64,000 nucleotides of DNA, taken from assembly GCA_002737365.1 (NCBI GenBank), contig NSIL01000010.1, positions 1 to 64,000 on the forward strand, written 5' to 3'. The stretch comes from Acidobacterium sp. Lineage in GTDB: Bacteria; Acidobacteriota; Vicinamibacteria; Vicinamibacterales; UBA2999. Made by a program: the position numbers and the translations under genes. The notes below the pieces were generated by a model, which saw nothing but the letters and a program-made list of their open reading frames with translations, ran no database searches and had not been told where the DNA came from. Each line of letters opens with the position of its first letter. Position 1 is the stretch's first letter. Shown here piece after piece: positions 42,411 through 51,492 of the stretch.

Positions 42411-43493
42411 CTAGGGCACGGCCGGGTGGCCCGGCAGTTCACCAAGCACCGCCGGCACCGGCTCGAATCGCTGGGCGAATCCCTGCAACTGGCCGTCGCG
42501 GCTGACCGTCACCAGCCTCACGGCCGTGGGCCGCGCCTCGCGCCGGAAGAACGGCTGCAGGCCCAGTTCACCGGCAGACTGGACAGTGACCGTGGCCTTG
42601 CCCAGCTCAAGGTCAAAACCGGCGATCGCCGAACCGACGAGCGGCATCAGCACCATGTTCGGCAGCGGCAGGGGACTGCCTGACGGCCGCGACGGCAGCG
42701 AGACACTCCACCGCAGGTTGCCGCTCTTGCGGTCGACGGCGCGCAGCACGTTGTCGCGCGCCGCGAAGTAGATGCGCTTTGAATCGGCGGCCGGCAGCCC
42801 CGACACATCGCCGCCGACGCGCCACCTCCAACGGTCGCGGCCAGTGGTCAGGCTCACGCTCACGACATCGCGACCGGCCGTGCCGAACACCAGTTGATCA
42901 TCGAGCGCGAGCAAACCCGTGATGCGAGACGCCAGCGTTCGCGTCCAGGTAGTCTCACCGGAGGCCAGCAGGACTGACACGAGCCGATTGTCGGCCAGCG
43001 GCAAGTACAAGCGGTCCAGGGCTGGCGCCGGCGCGGTGGCGAGTGGCGCGCCAAGCGGTTGCCGCCAGACCAGCGTGCCGTCCGAGGCGCGGAACGCGGC
43101 CAGATCACCATTGGGAGTCGAGGCGAGTAGCCAGCCGGTGTCCCAATAGAGCGGCACCGCCGCGCCACCCGGGAGCGGCGTGCGCCAACGCGTCGCGCCA
43201 GTCAGCGCATCGCGGGCTTCAATGGACGATTCCGTGGTGGTAAAGACCAGGCCTTCGCCAGTGGCCGGCGTGAACGCGGTCGCAAGGTCCAGGCGCCACC
43301 GCACGGTCCCAGAATCAAGATCCACAGCCACGAGTTGGCCGCCCTTGAGGGGAACGTAGGCCGTCGTCGCGTCAAACCCCGCCGCGGCCACGGGTGGCGT
43401 GTCGAAGGGAATCGACCAGCGCGGGTCGAGCGGCGCCACCGTGGTGACGGGAGCCTGAAAAATCGCGACCAGCGCCGCGAACAAAAGAGCCAT
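42411..43493 (-). CDS. PQQ-like beta-propeller protein (BamB-like fold), exported
   Basis: The 360-residue protein begins with a hydrophobic export segment (LLFAALVAIFQAPV) and contains repeated Trp-docking blades such as LDSGTVRWRLDLA, LTGATRWRTPLP and DGTLVWRQPLG. This is a PQQ-type propeller without cofactor residues, like BamB of the outer-membrane assembly machine. With no bam genes nearby, a role in outer-membrane assembly is only possible. It is divergent from guaA. Confidence 0.75.
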   Translation of the reverse strand: MALLFAALVAIFQAPVTTVAPLDPRWSIPFDTPPVAAAGFDATTAYVPLKGGQLVAVDLDSGTVRWRLDLATAFTPATGEGLVFTTTESSIEARDALTGATRWRTPLPGGAAVPLYWDTGWLLASTPNGDLAAFRASDGTLVWRQPLGAPLATAPAPALDRLYLPLADNRLVSVLLASGETTWTRTLASRITGLLALDDQLVFGTAGRDVVSVSLTTGRDRWRWRVGGDVSGLPAADSKRIYFAARDNVLRAVDRKSGNLRWSVSLPSRPSGSPLPLPNMVLMPLVGSAIAGFDLELGKATVTVQSAGELGLQPFFRREARPTAVRLVTVSRDGQLQGFAQRFEPVPAVLGELPGHPAVP

Positions 43494-43500
43494 CAGCCCA

Positions 43501-43506
43501 TATAAT
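43501..43506 (+). promoter_or_regulatory. -10 box of guaA (TATAAT)
   Basis: TATAAT lies 28 nt ahead of the guaA GTG. It is in the 41-bp gap to the divergent propeller gene. No -35 hexamer is obvious at 17 bp. Confidence 0.45.
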
Positions 43507-43534
43507 AGCGGCTTACCCTCTCATTCGAGATTTC

Positions 43535-45076
43535 GTGGCCCACCAAACCATCATCGTTCTGGATTTCGGCTCGCAGTTTACCCAGCTGATCGCTCGCCGT
43601 TTGCGCGAGTTGTCGGTGTACTGCGAAGTACTCCCGTTCAACACGTCACTCGACGCCATCAAGGCCAAGGCGCCCATTGGCGTCATCCTGTCCGGTGGAC
43701 CGAGTAGCGTTGATGAAGAGGGGGCACCACGCTGCGATCGTGCAGTGCTCGATCTTGGCGTCCCCGCGCTGGGCATCTGCTACGGCATGCAGTTGATGAC
43801 CGACATGCTGGGCGGCACGCTGGGCCGCTCCGCGCATCGCGAATTCGGCCATGCGCTCGTCCGACGCCAGCCGGCGACGGCCTCGCGTTTGCTGAAGGGA
43901 ATCCCGGACGAGCTGAAGGTGTGGGCCAGCCACGGCGACTTCGTCGCCACGGCGCCGCCCGGCTTTACCGTCGCCGCCACCAGTGACAACGCGCCCGTGG
44001 CCGTCATGGAAGCGCCGGAACACGGCTACTACGCCATGCTGTTCCACCCCGAGGTCGCTCACACCGATCGCGGCACCGAGCTGCTCCGTAATTTTGCGTT
44101 CGACGTCTGCGGCGGCACTGGCGACTGGACCACCGCTTCGTTCATTGATGAGGCCACGGCGCGCATCAAGGCCCAGGTGGGCCGCGGGCGAGTGGTGTGC
44201 GGATTGTCAGGCGGGGTCGACTCTACGGTCGCGGCAACGATCATCCATCGCGCCATCGGCGATCACCTGCAGTGCATCTTCGTGGACAACGGCCTCTTGC
44301 GGCTGAACGAGGCGCAGCAGGTGGTGGAGCGCTACAAGAAACTGGCGCTGCCGGTGCACCACGTGGATGCGACCGACATCTTCCTCACGCGGCTCGCCGG
44401 CGTGACTGACCCCGAGAAGAAGCGCAAGATCATCGGCGCCGCCTTTATCGACGTGTTCAACGACAAGGCTCAAGCGCTCGGCAACTTCGACTTCCTCGCG
44501 CAGGGCACGCTCTATCCGGATGTGATCGAATCGGTCTCGGTGCGTGGTCCGTCGGCCACCATCAAGAGCCATCACAACGTCGGTGGCCTGCCGGAAGGCA
44601 TGAAGTTCAAGCTGGTCGAACCGCTGCGCGAGCTGTTCAAGGACGAAGTGCGGCGGGTCGGCCGCGACCTCGGCATCGAGAAAGAATTCCTGATCCGCCA
44701 ACCCTTCCCTGGGCCGGGCCTCGCGGTCCGCATTCTCGGCGACATCACGCGCGACAAGATTGCGCTGCTGCAGAAGGCCGATGCGATCGTCGCGGATGAA
44801 GTCCGCAAGGCCGGCTGGTACGAGCGCATCTGGCAAAGCTTCGCCGTGTTGCTGCCGGTGCAGAGCGTCGGTGTGATGGGCGATGCCCGCACTTACGAAT
44901 TCACGGTGGCCGTGCGCGCGGTGGAAAGCCTCGACGGCATGACCGCCGACTGGGCGCGCCTGCCGCACGACCTGCTCGCCTCGATCTCGTCGCGCATCGT
45001 CAACGAAGTGCGCGGCATCAACCGCGTCGTCTACGACATCAGCTCCAAGCCGCCGTCAACCATTGAATGGGAATGA
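43535..45076 (+). CDS. guaA: GMP synthase (glutamine-hydrolysing)
   Basis: GuaA turns XMP into GMP. The glutaminase half shows ILSGGPSSVDEEGAP, the nucleophile Cys in LGICYGMQ and the HPEV histidine; the ATP pyrophosphatase half has the P-loop CGLSGGVDSTVAA and the C-terminal dimerisation domain ending ...SSKPPSTIEWE. Length 513 aa is standard. The start is a GTG. No guaB is adjacent. It is the first gene of the long co-directional block that runs to 60519. Confidence 0.97.
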   Translation: MAHQTIIVLDFGSQFTQLIARRLRELSVYCEVLPFNTSLDAIKAKAPIGVILSGGPSSVDEEGAPRCDRAVLDLGVPALGICYGMQLMTDMLGGTLGRSAHREFGHALVRRQPATASRLLKGIPDELKVWASHGDFVATAPPGFTVAATSDNAPVAVMEAPEHGYYAMLFHPEVAHTDRGTELLRNFAFDVCGGTGDWTTASFIDEATARIKAQVGRGRVVCGLSGGVDSTVAATIIHRAIGDHLQCIFVDNGLLRLNEAQQVVERYKKLALPVHHVDATDIFLTRLAGVTDPEKKRKIIGAAFIDVFNDKAQALGNFDFLAQGTLYPDVIESVSVRGPSATIKSHHNVGGLPEGMKFKLVEPLRELFKDEVRRVGRDLGIEKEFLIRQPFPGPGLAVRILGDITRDKIALLQKADAIVADEVRKAGWYERIWQSFAVLLPVQSVGVMGDARTYEFTVAVRAVESLDGMTADWARLPHDLLASISSRIVNEVRGINRVVYDISSKPPSTIEWE

Positions 45077-45137
45077 TCAGGGGGCGCCCCTCGGGCGTGG
45101 GCGGCGCCTGGCGCCGTAGGCCGATGGTGGGTCGGTC

Positions 45138-48100
45138 ATGACAGACTTCGTCCACCTTCACCTGCACACCGAGTTCTCGCTACTCGACGGCGCCTGCCGC
45201 ATCGACGAGTTGCTGGACGAAGCCGCACGACTGAAGATGCCGGCGCTGGCCGTGACCGAACACGGCAACATGTTTTCGTCGGTGATGTTCCACGATGCCG
45301 CGCGCAAGCGTGGCATCAACCCCATTCTCGGCTGCGAGGTCTACGTCGCGCCGGGCGATCGCCGCGATAAGAGCGGCACGCCCGGCGAGACCGCCAACCA
45401 CCTGGTGTTGCTGGCCGAAAACGAGCAGGGGTTCAAGAACTTGATCAAGCTGGTCTCTTCTGGCTACACCGAGGGCTTCTACTACAAACCGCGCATCGAC
45501 AAGCAACTCCTCGCGCGGCACGCCGAAGGACTGATTGGCCTGAGCAGTTGCCTCAAGGGTGAAGTGGCGTGCGGGATTCGCGCCGAGCAGATGCCCAAGG
45601 CCCTCGCCGCTGCCGCGCAGTATCGCGACATTCTGGGTAAGGGCAACTTTTTCCTCGAAATGCAGTTCCAGGGCATTGAGGAGCAGCGCATCGTCAACAA
45701 CGGCTTACTCCCGATCGCGCGCGACTTGGAGATGCCGCTGGTCGTCACCAACGACGTGCACTACCTGCGGCACGGCGACCACAAGCCGCACGACATCCTG
45801 CTGTGCATTGGCACCGGCAAGTCGGTCAACGACGAGAATCGCCTGAAGTATCACGGCGACCAGTTCTTCCTGAAGACCGCTGCGCAGATGGCCGAGGTGT
45901 TCGGGGACTATCCCGAGGCGATGAAGAACACGCTGTTGATCGCCGAGCGCTGCGACGTGACCATTCCGTCGGGCCAGAACCACCTGCCGAAGTTCGCTGT
46001 CCCCGAGGGCTACACGCTCGACGAGTACTTCGAGCACGTCACCCGCGAAGGCTTTAAGCTGCGGCTGGAGCGCCTGCGCCAGGTCGACGACAAGGGCGAG
46101 CTTCGCCACACCCTGGCGGAGTACGACGAACGTCTCGCCTACGAAATCGCCATGATCAAGAAGATGGAATACCCCGGGTACTTCATGATCGTGTGGGATT
46201 TCATCCGCTATGCGCGCGAGCACGGCATCCCGGTCGGACCCGGCCGCGGGTCGGCCGCCGGCAGCCTGGTGGCCTGGGCCCTGCGCATTACCGACGTCGA
46301 TCCGCTGCACTACGACCTGATTTTCGAGCGCTTCCTGAATCCCGAGCGCGTGTCGCTGCCTGATATCGACGTCGACTTCTGCGAGCGGCGGCGTGGGGAA
46401 GTGATCGCCTACGTGACCGAGAAGTACGGTCGCGAGAACGTCTCGCAGATCATCACCTTCGGCACGATGAAGGCCAAGGCGGTCATTCGCGATGTCGGCC
46501 GCGTCATGGACATGCCGTACGCGGACGTCGACAAGATCGCCAAGCAGATTCCGCCGGCGCTCGACATGACCCTCGAGAAGGCGCTGGCCGAGAATCCCAT
46601 CCTGCGCGATATGGCCCGCGCTGACAGCCGCGTCAACGACGTGCTGGAAATGGGCAAGCGGCTCGAGGGGGTGTCGAGAAACGCCGGCGTCCACGCGGCC
46701 GGCGTCGTGATCGCGCCAGGACCGATCACCGACTACGCCCCGCTCTACAAGAGCAACCGCGACGAAATCACGACCCAGTGGGCCATGAAAGAGGTCGAGC
46801 GCGTCGGCCTGCTGAAGATGGACTTTCTCGGCCTGAGCACGCTCACGCTGATCAACGACGCGCTCGCTGAGATCAAGCGCACCGAGAATATCGTCCTCGA
46901 CATTGACAACGTGCCGCTCGATGATGCGAAGACGTATCAGTTGTTTATCGAGGGCCAGACCTACGGAATTTTCCAGTTTGAGAGCTCGGGCATGCGCGAG
47001 ATTCTGCGACGCGCCAAGCCGCAACGGCTCGAAGACCTGATCGCCATGAACGCCCTGTATCGTCCCGGTCCGCTCAAGGGCGGCATGGTCGACGATTACA
47101 TCAACCGCAAGGCGGGACGCAGCGTGGTGAAATACGACCTGCCGATCCTGGAGCCGGTGCTGGCCGACACCTACGGCGTCATTGCCTACCAGGAACAGGT
47201 CATGCGCATGGCGTCGGTGGTGGCCGGCTTCACCATGGGCCAGTCCGACGTACTCCGCAAGGCCATGGGTAAAAAAGATCCCAAGGTCATGGCGACGCAG
47301 CGCGAAGCTTTTATGAAGGGCGCGCTGGAGAAGCAGGTCAACGAAAAGAAGGCCAGCAAGATTTTCGAGTTGATGGAGTACTTCGCCGGCTATGGCTTCA
47401 ACAAGTCGCACTCCACGGCCTACGCGTTCCTGGCCTACCAGACGGCATATCTCAAGGCGAATTTCCCCAGGCATTTTGCCGCCGCACTGTTGACCATCGA
47501 AGCCGCCAACACCGAGAAGTTGGCGGTCTACATCGGCGAATCGCGCGAGCGCGGCATCGCGGTACTGCCGCCCGACATCAACGTCAGCCAGTTGCACTTC
47601 ACGGTGGTCCCGGAAGGGGTGCGGTTCGGGCTCACCGCCATCAAGGGTCTGGGCGAAGGCGCCATCCGCAGCCTGATCGAGGTGCGCGAGCGGGCGGGGC
47701 GGATCACCTCCGTTCATCAGCTCTGCGAAGAACTAGACCTGCGGCTGGTGAACAAGAAGGTGCTCGAAGCACTGGTGCGCTCAGGCGCGTGTGACAGCCT
47801 GGTGCCCAAGGACATCCCGCTGACGGCCGGTCGCGCCAAGTTGTTTGGCGCCGTCGACAGCGCCATTGAACACGGCAACCGCACGCAGCGCGATCGCGAT
47901 CAAGGTCAGGCCGACTTGTTTGGCGGCGGGGAAGAGGGCGGACTCTCGATCATCCGTCTTCCCGATGCTCCGCCCTGGACCGAGATGGAGTTGCTGTCGC
48001 ACGAGAAGGAGGCGCTCGGTCTCTATCTCAGTGGCCACCCGATCAATCGCCACGCGGAGAGCCTGCGCGCGTTCGGCGCGAAGACCGTGGGCGACCTGAC

Positions 48101-48659
48101 GCTCAGCGAAATCCCGGAGGGTGTCGACGGCGCCACAGGCCGGTTGGTCCTGGACGATGTCTATGTCGGCGGTATTGTCGGCGGCATTCGCAGCCTGAAG
48201 ACCAAGAAGGGCGATCCGATGTGCGTGTTCACGCTCGAGGATCACCAGAGCTCGGTCGAAGTGGTAGTGTTCCCGGAAATGTACGGCAAGCACCGGACGG
48301 TGATCGAGAATGGTGCGCTGCTGCTGGTTCGCGGCAAGTTCGAGCGCGATGAAGAGAATTCGCGGTTCCAGTGCACCGACATGATGCCGCTGGCGCTGCT
48401 CAAGGAGCGGCTGTCGCGCGGGGTCAGGATCCGGTTGAAGGCGACCTGCCCGCGTGAGACGATTGAGGCGCTATGGGAGCTGCTGCCCAAGCACCGTGGC
48501 GACCGGCCGGTGGCTCTCGAGGTCGAGTTGAACGGCGGCGCTCACCACGTCATCGTTCGCGCCGACGTCACCGCCTCGATCCGCGTCCGGACATCGGAAC
48601 AGTTTGTGGCCGATGTGGAGCGCATTTGCGGCCCGGGCTCCGTGACCGTACATTCCTGA
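45138..48659 (+). CDS. dnaE: DNA polymerase III subunit alpha
   Basis: The replicative polymerase: PHP domain at the start (HLHLHTEFSLLDGACRIDEL), catalytic acidic residues in LPDIDVDFCERRRGEV, finger and beta-clamp region, and a C-terminal OB-fold (GIVGGIRSLKTKKGDPMCVFTLED). 1173 residues is full length for DnaE1. Downstream the stop abuts a possible accA start (TGATG). The 61-bp spacer after guaA has no promoter I can identify. Confidence 0.97.
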   Translation: MTDFVHLHLHTEFSLLDGACRIDELLDEAARLKMPALAVTEHGNMFSSVMFHDAARKRGINPILGCEVYVAPGDRRDKSGTPGETANHLVLLAENEQGFKNLIKLVSSGYTEGFYYKPRIDKQLLARHAEGLIGLSSCLKGEVACGIRAEQMPKALAAAAQYRDILGKGNFFLEMQFQGIEEQRIVNNGLLPIARDLEMPLVVTNDVHYLRHGDHKPHDILLCIGTGKSVNDENRLKYHGDQFFLKTAAQMAEVFGDYPEAMKNTLLIAERCDVTIPSGQNHLPKFAVPEGYTLDEYFEHVTREGFKLRLERLRQVDDKGELRHTLAEYDERLAYEIAMIKKMEYPGYFMIVWDFIRYAREHGIPVGPGRGSAAGSLVAWALRITDVDPLHYDLIFERFLNPERVSLPDIDVDFCERRRGEVIAYVTEKYGRENVSQIITFGTMKAKAVIRDVGRVMDMPYADVDKIAKQIPPALDMTLEKALAENPILRDMARADSRVNDVLEMGKRLEGVSRNAGVHAAGVVIAPGPITDYAPLYKSNRDEITTQWAMKEVERVGLLKMDFLGLSTLTLINDALAEIKRTENIVLDIDNVPLDDAKTYQLFIEGQTYGIFQFESSGMREILRRAKPQRLEDLIAMNALYRPGPLKGGMVDDYINRKAGRSVVKYDLPILEPVLADTYGVIAYQEQVMRMASVVAGFTMGQSDVLRKAMGKKDPKVMATQREAFMKGALEKQVNEKKASKIFELMEYFAGYGFNKSHSTAYAFLAYQTAYLKANFPRHFAAALLTIEAANTEKLAVYIGESRERGIAVLPPDINVSQLHFTVVPEGVRFGLTAIKGLGEGAIRSLIEVRERAGRITSVHQLCEELDLRLVNKKVLEALVRSGACDSLVPKDIPLTAGRAKLFGAVDSAIEHGNRTQRDRDQGQADLFGGGEEGGLSIIRLPDAPPWTEMELLSHEKEALGLYLSGHPINRHAESLRAFGAKTVGDLTLSEIPEGVDGATGRLVLDDVYVGGIVGGIRSLKTKKGDPMCVFTLEDHQSSVEVVVFPEMYGKHRTVIENGALLLVRGKFERDEENSRFQCTDMMPLALLKERLSRGVRIRLKATCPRETIEALWELLPKHRGDRPVALEVELNGGAHHVIVRADVTASIRVRTSEQFVADVERICGPGSVTVHS

Positions 48660-48660
48660 T

Positions 48661-48685
48661 GCCCAAGCCTCAAGGCCCAAGCCCC
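48661..48685. repeat. GGGCTTGG spacer repeat, inverted copy, before accA
   Basis: GCCCAAGCCTCAAGGCCCAAGCCCC is the reverse complement of GGGGCTTGGGCCTTGAGGCTTGGGC, related to the runs at 9374 and 23051. It fills the dnaE-accA spacer and creates an alternative accA start at 48659. Confidence 0.55.
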
Positions 48686-48688
48686 GTT

Positions 48689-49645
48689 ATGCCTGACTTA
48701 CTTGACTTCGAAGAACCGATCGCCATCCTGCTAAAGGAAATCGAGGCGCTGCTGACGCTCGCGGTCAGCGACGACCGCGACCGTGAGATCGCCCGGCGCG
48801 AGAAGCGCGTCTCGGCCATTCGCGGCGAGCTCTACAAGAACCTGACGCCCTGGCAGCGGGTGCAGGTGGCACGGCACCCGGGCCGGCCGACAACGCTCGA
48901 TTATGTCGAGTGGCTGTTCACCGACTTCGTCGAGCTGCATGGCGATCGCCGCTTTGCCGATGACCATGCGATTGTCACCGGCACGGCGTTCTACAAGGGC
49001 GCGCCCGTCATGGTGGTCGGTCACCAGAAGGGCAGTGACACCAAGCAGAAGATCTACCGGAACTTTGGCTACGCGCGGCCCGACGGCTATCGCAAGGCCC
49101 TGCGCACCATGCAGATGGCGCAGAAGTTCGGACGGCCGATCATCTCGTTCGTTGACACCCCGGCGGCGTTTCCCGGCATCGAGTCCGAGGAGCGCGGCGT
49201 GGCCGAGGCGATCGCGCTCAACCTGCGCGAGATGGCGATGCTCGAAGTGCCCGTGATCGTGGTCGTACACGGTGAAGGCGGCAGTGGCGGGGCGCTCGGC
49301 CTCGCGGTCGGCGACCGCATCCTGATGCATGAGTTTGCGATCTATAGCGTGATTCCGCCTGAAGGCTGTGCCGCCATCCTGTGGCGCGATGCGGCCAAGA
49401 AAGTGGAGGCCGCCGAGGCGTTGAAGATCACCGCCCCCGACCTGCTGAAGCTCGAGGTCATTGACGAGATCGTGCTCGAGCCGGTCGGCGGCGCGCATAC
49501 CAATCCCAGCCAGGCCGCCGCGCTGCTTGATGTCGCCCTGCAACGTTCGCTCGCCGAGGTCTCGGCGCTCGGCGTCGAGGAGCGGTTGGACCAGCGCTAC
49601 GCCAAGTTCCGCAAGATGGGCTCCGTCGGGATCATCGAAGCCTAG
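48689..49645 (+). CDS. accA: Acetyl-CoA carboxylase carboxyltransferase alpha subunit
   Basis: AccA carries half of the carboxyltransferase that makes malonyl-CoA. It begins MPDLLDFEEPIAILLKEIE, which aligns with the usual start of the family, so I use ATG 48689 (318 aa) and not the longer 48659 version that reads the spacer repeat. Typical segments include GDRRFADDHAIVTGTAFYKG, DTPAAFPGIESEERG and GEGGSGGALGLAVGDRI. accD is not in the window. Confidence 0.95.
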   Translation: MPDLLDFEEPIAILLKEIEALLTLAVSDDRDREIARREKRVSAIRGELYKNLTPWQRVQVARHPGRPTTLDYVEWLFTDFVELHGDRRFADDHAIVTGTAFYKGAPVMVVGHQKGSDTKQKIYRNFGYARPDGYRKALRTMQMAQKFGRPIISFVDTPAAFPGIESEERGVAEAIALNLREMAMLEVPVIVVVHGEGGSGGALGLAVGDRILMHEFAIYSVIPPEGCAAILWRDAAKKVEAAEALKITAPDLLKLEVIDEIVLEPVGGAHTNPSQAAALLDVALQRSLAEVSALGVEERLDQRYAKFRKMGSVGIIEA

Positions 49646-49646
49646 C

Positions 49647-51380
49647 GTGGTGGTTCCTCCAATCTGGAATACCCGCCCTCACGACGAGGCGCAGGCGACG
49701 GTGCTCGCGACGACGCTCGGGCTGTCACCAGTCACCGCGCGCCTGCTGGCGATTCGTGGCTTGATCGATCCGGACGAGGCGGCGCGCTTTCTCAAGCCGT
49801 CGCTCGACCAGCTGTTGGATCCCTTCCTGCTGACCGATGTCGGCAAGGCCGCTGACCGGCTCCTGGCGGCGATTGCCGCGAAGCAACGCATCGCGGTGCA
49901 TGGCGACTACGACGTCGACGGCATCACCTCCACGGTGATCCTGCGCCGGGCGCTCGAGTTGCTCGGCGCCGACGTCGGTCACTTCATTCCCGAACGGCTG
50001 ACCGACGGCTACGGCCTGCAGCCCAACACCATCGACCGGTTGCATGCGGAGGGCGTGATGTTGATCGTCTCGGTTGACTGCGGCATTCGTGGCGCCGAGG
50101 CCGCCCGTCGCGCCCGTGACCTGGGCGTCGACCTGATCATCACCGACCATCACGAGCCGGACACGGCCTTGCCCGACTGCTTTGCGGTGGTCAACCCGAA
50201 GCGTCACGACTGTCGCTATCCCGATAAGAACCTGGCCGGGGTCGGCGTGGCGCTCAAGCTGGTGCAAGCCTTGTGTCACCGCACCGGGAAGTCGTCGTGG
50301 CTGCCGGGGTTTGTGAAAATCGCTGCGATCGGCACGCTCGCCGATGTGGTGCCGCTGATTGGCGAGAACCGCGTGATCGCCAAGCTGGGCCTGCAGATGC
50401 TGACCAAGGGGCCACACAAGGTCGGCTTGCGCGCGCTGCTCGAGGTCGCCGGCCTCACCGGCAAGACGATCGATGCGTACCACATCGGTTTCATGGTCGC
50501 GCCACGCCTCAACGCCGCCGGCCGTATGAGCACGCCTGACATTGCCACCCGGCTGCTGCTGGCCTCGGACGACTCGATGGAGGAGGAGGCGCGGGCCCTG
50601 GCCGGGCAACTCGAAGCCGAGAATACGAGACGACGGACGGAAGATCAGGACATTCTAGCCAAGGCCAAAAAGATTGTCGCATCCGATCCCGAGGTCGGGG
50701 CGCGCAGCGTGCTGGTCGTCGCTGGCGAAGGCTGGCATCGCGGCGTGATCGGCATCGTCGCGTCGAAGCTGGTCGACGCGTTCTATCGGCCTGCCATCGT
50801 GTTGTCGATCGAGGATGGTATGGCGCACGGGTCCTGCCGCAGCATTCCCGGCTTCGACATGCTGGCGTGCCTGGAGTCGTGCGCACCGATGCTGAGCCGC
50901 TTTGGCGGTCATAAACAGGCGGCCGGCCTGCAGCTTGAAGCGGCACGCATCAGGGATTTTCGGCAGGCGGCCAACGCGCACGCTGACAACCGCCTGGGCC
51001 CCGACGATCTTCGCCCGCGCCTGTGGCTGGACGGTCCGCTGAAACTGAGCGAACTGACGGACCGTGTGATCGGCGAGTTTGCCGCGCTGGCGCCGTTCGG
51101 GCCGAGCAACCCGAAGCCCCGGTTCCACACCGGGCCGGTGGCGATCGTGGATGGCCCGCGCCTCCTCAAGGAACGCCACCTCAAGATGAGTCTGAAGCAG
51201 GACGGACGGGTGTTGCGCGCCATCCAGTGGAATGCCGCCGAGCGCGAATCGAAGCTCACGGCCCAGAAGGACGGCGTCGAGATCGCCTATACGGTCGAAG
51301 AGAACGAGTTCCGCGGCGAGAAACACGTGGAGCTGCGACTGGACGACTTCAGAGCCACAGAGAAGACAGCCGCCGGTTAG
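49647..51380 (+). CDS. recJ: Single-stranded-DNA-specific exonuclease RecJ
   Basis: RecJ degrades ssDNA 5'-3' in recombination and mismatch repair. DHH-family motifs are HGDYDVDGITSTV and LIITDHHEPD, and the DHHA1 domain shows GRMSTPDIA and FGGHKQAAGLQLE. The GTG start is 1 bp after the accA stop (TAGCGTG) and gives 577 residues, matching other RecJ proteins. The track frame that starts at 49461 runs inside accA and is not used. Confidence 0.95.
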   Translation: MVVPPIWNTRPHDEAQATVLATTLGLSPVTARLLAIRGLIDPDEAARFLKPSLDQLLDPFLLTDVGKAADRLLAAIAAKQRIAVHGDYDVDGITSTVILRRALELLGADVGHFIPERLTDGYGLQPNTIDRLHAEGVMLIVSVDCGIRGAEAARRARDLGVDLIITDHHEPDTALPDCFAVVNPKRHDCRYPDKNLAGVGVALKLVQALCHRTGKSSWLPGFVKIAAIGTLADVVPLIGENRVIAKLGLQMLTKGPHKVGLRALLEVAGLTGKTIDAYHIGFMVAPRLNAAGRMSTPDIATRLLLASDDSMEEEARALAGQLEAENTRRRTEDQDILAKAKKIVASDPEVGARSVLVVAGEGWHRGVIGIVASKLVDAFYRPAIVLSIEDGMAHGSCRSIPGFDMLACLESCAPMLSRFGGHKQAAGLQLEAARIRDFRQAANAHADNRLGPDDLRPRLWLDGPLKLSELTDRVIGEFAALAPFGPSNPKPRFHTGPVAIVDGPRLLKERHLKMSLKQDGRVLRAIQWNAAERESKLTAQKDGVEIAYTVEENEFRGEKHVELRLDDFRATEKTAAG

Positions 51381-51479
51381 ACGCCGATTGTTCAGTCATC
51401 GGGTTCCGTCGGCTGGGTCGTCCACCTGACTCCCGGGTCGAGCCCAGTCTGCGGCTGTACTTATTGAATCTGCGGCTGG

Positions 51480-51485
51480 TACAAT
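51480..51485 (+). promoter_or_regulatory. Extended -10 box of lptCA (TGGTACAAT)
   Basis: TG-n-TACAAT ends 7 nt before the GTG start, again with no room for a leader. It is the only box with the TGn extension. The spacer 51381-51492 is otherwise plain. Confidence 0.45.
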
Positions 51486-51492
51486 CGAGGGC

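Noticed and set aside
45705-47717. 670-codon open frame on the minus strand
   Set aside because: It is an antisense shadow of dnaE; high GC keeps the frame open, and its composition (His/Val/Asp-rich) is that of an antisense reading.
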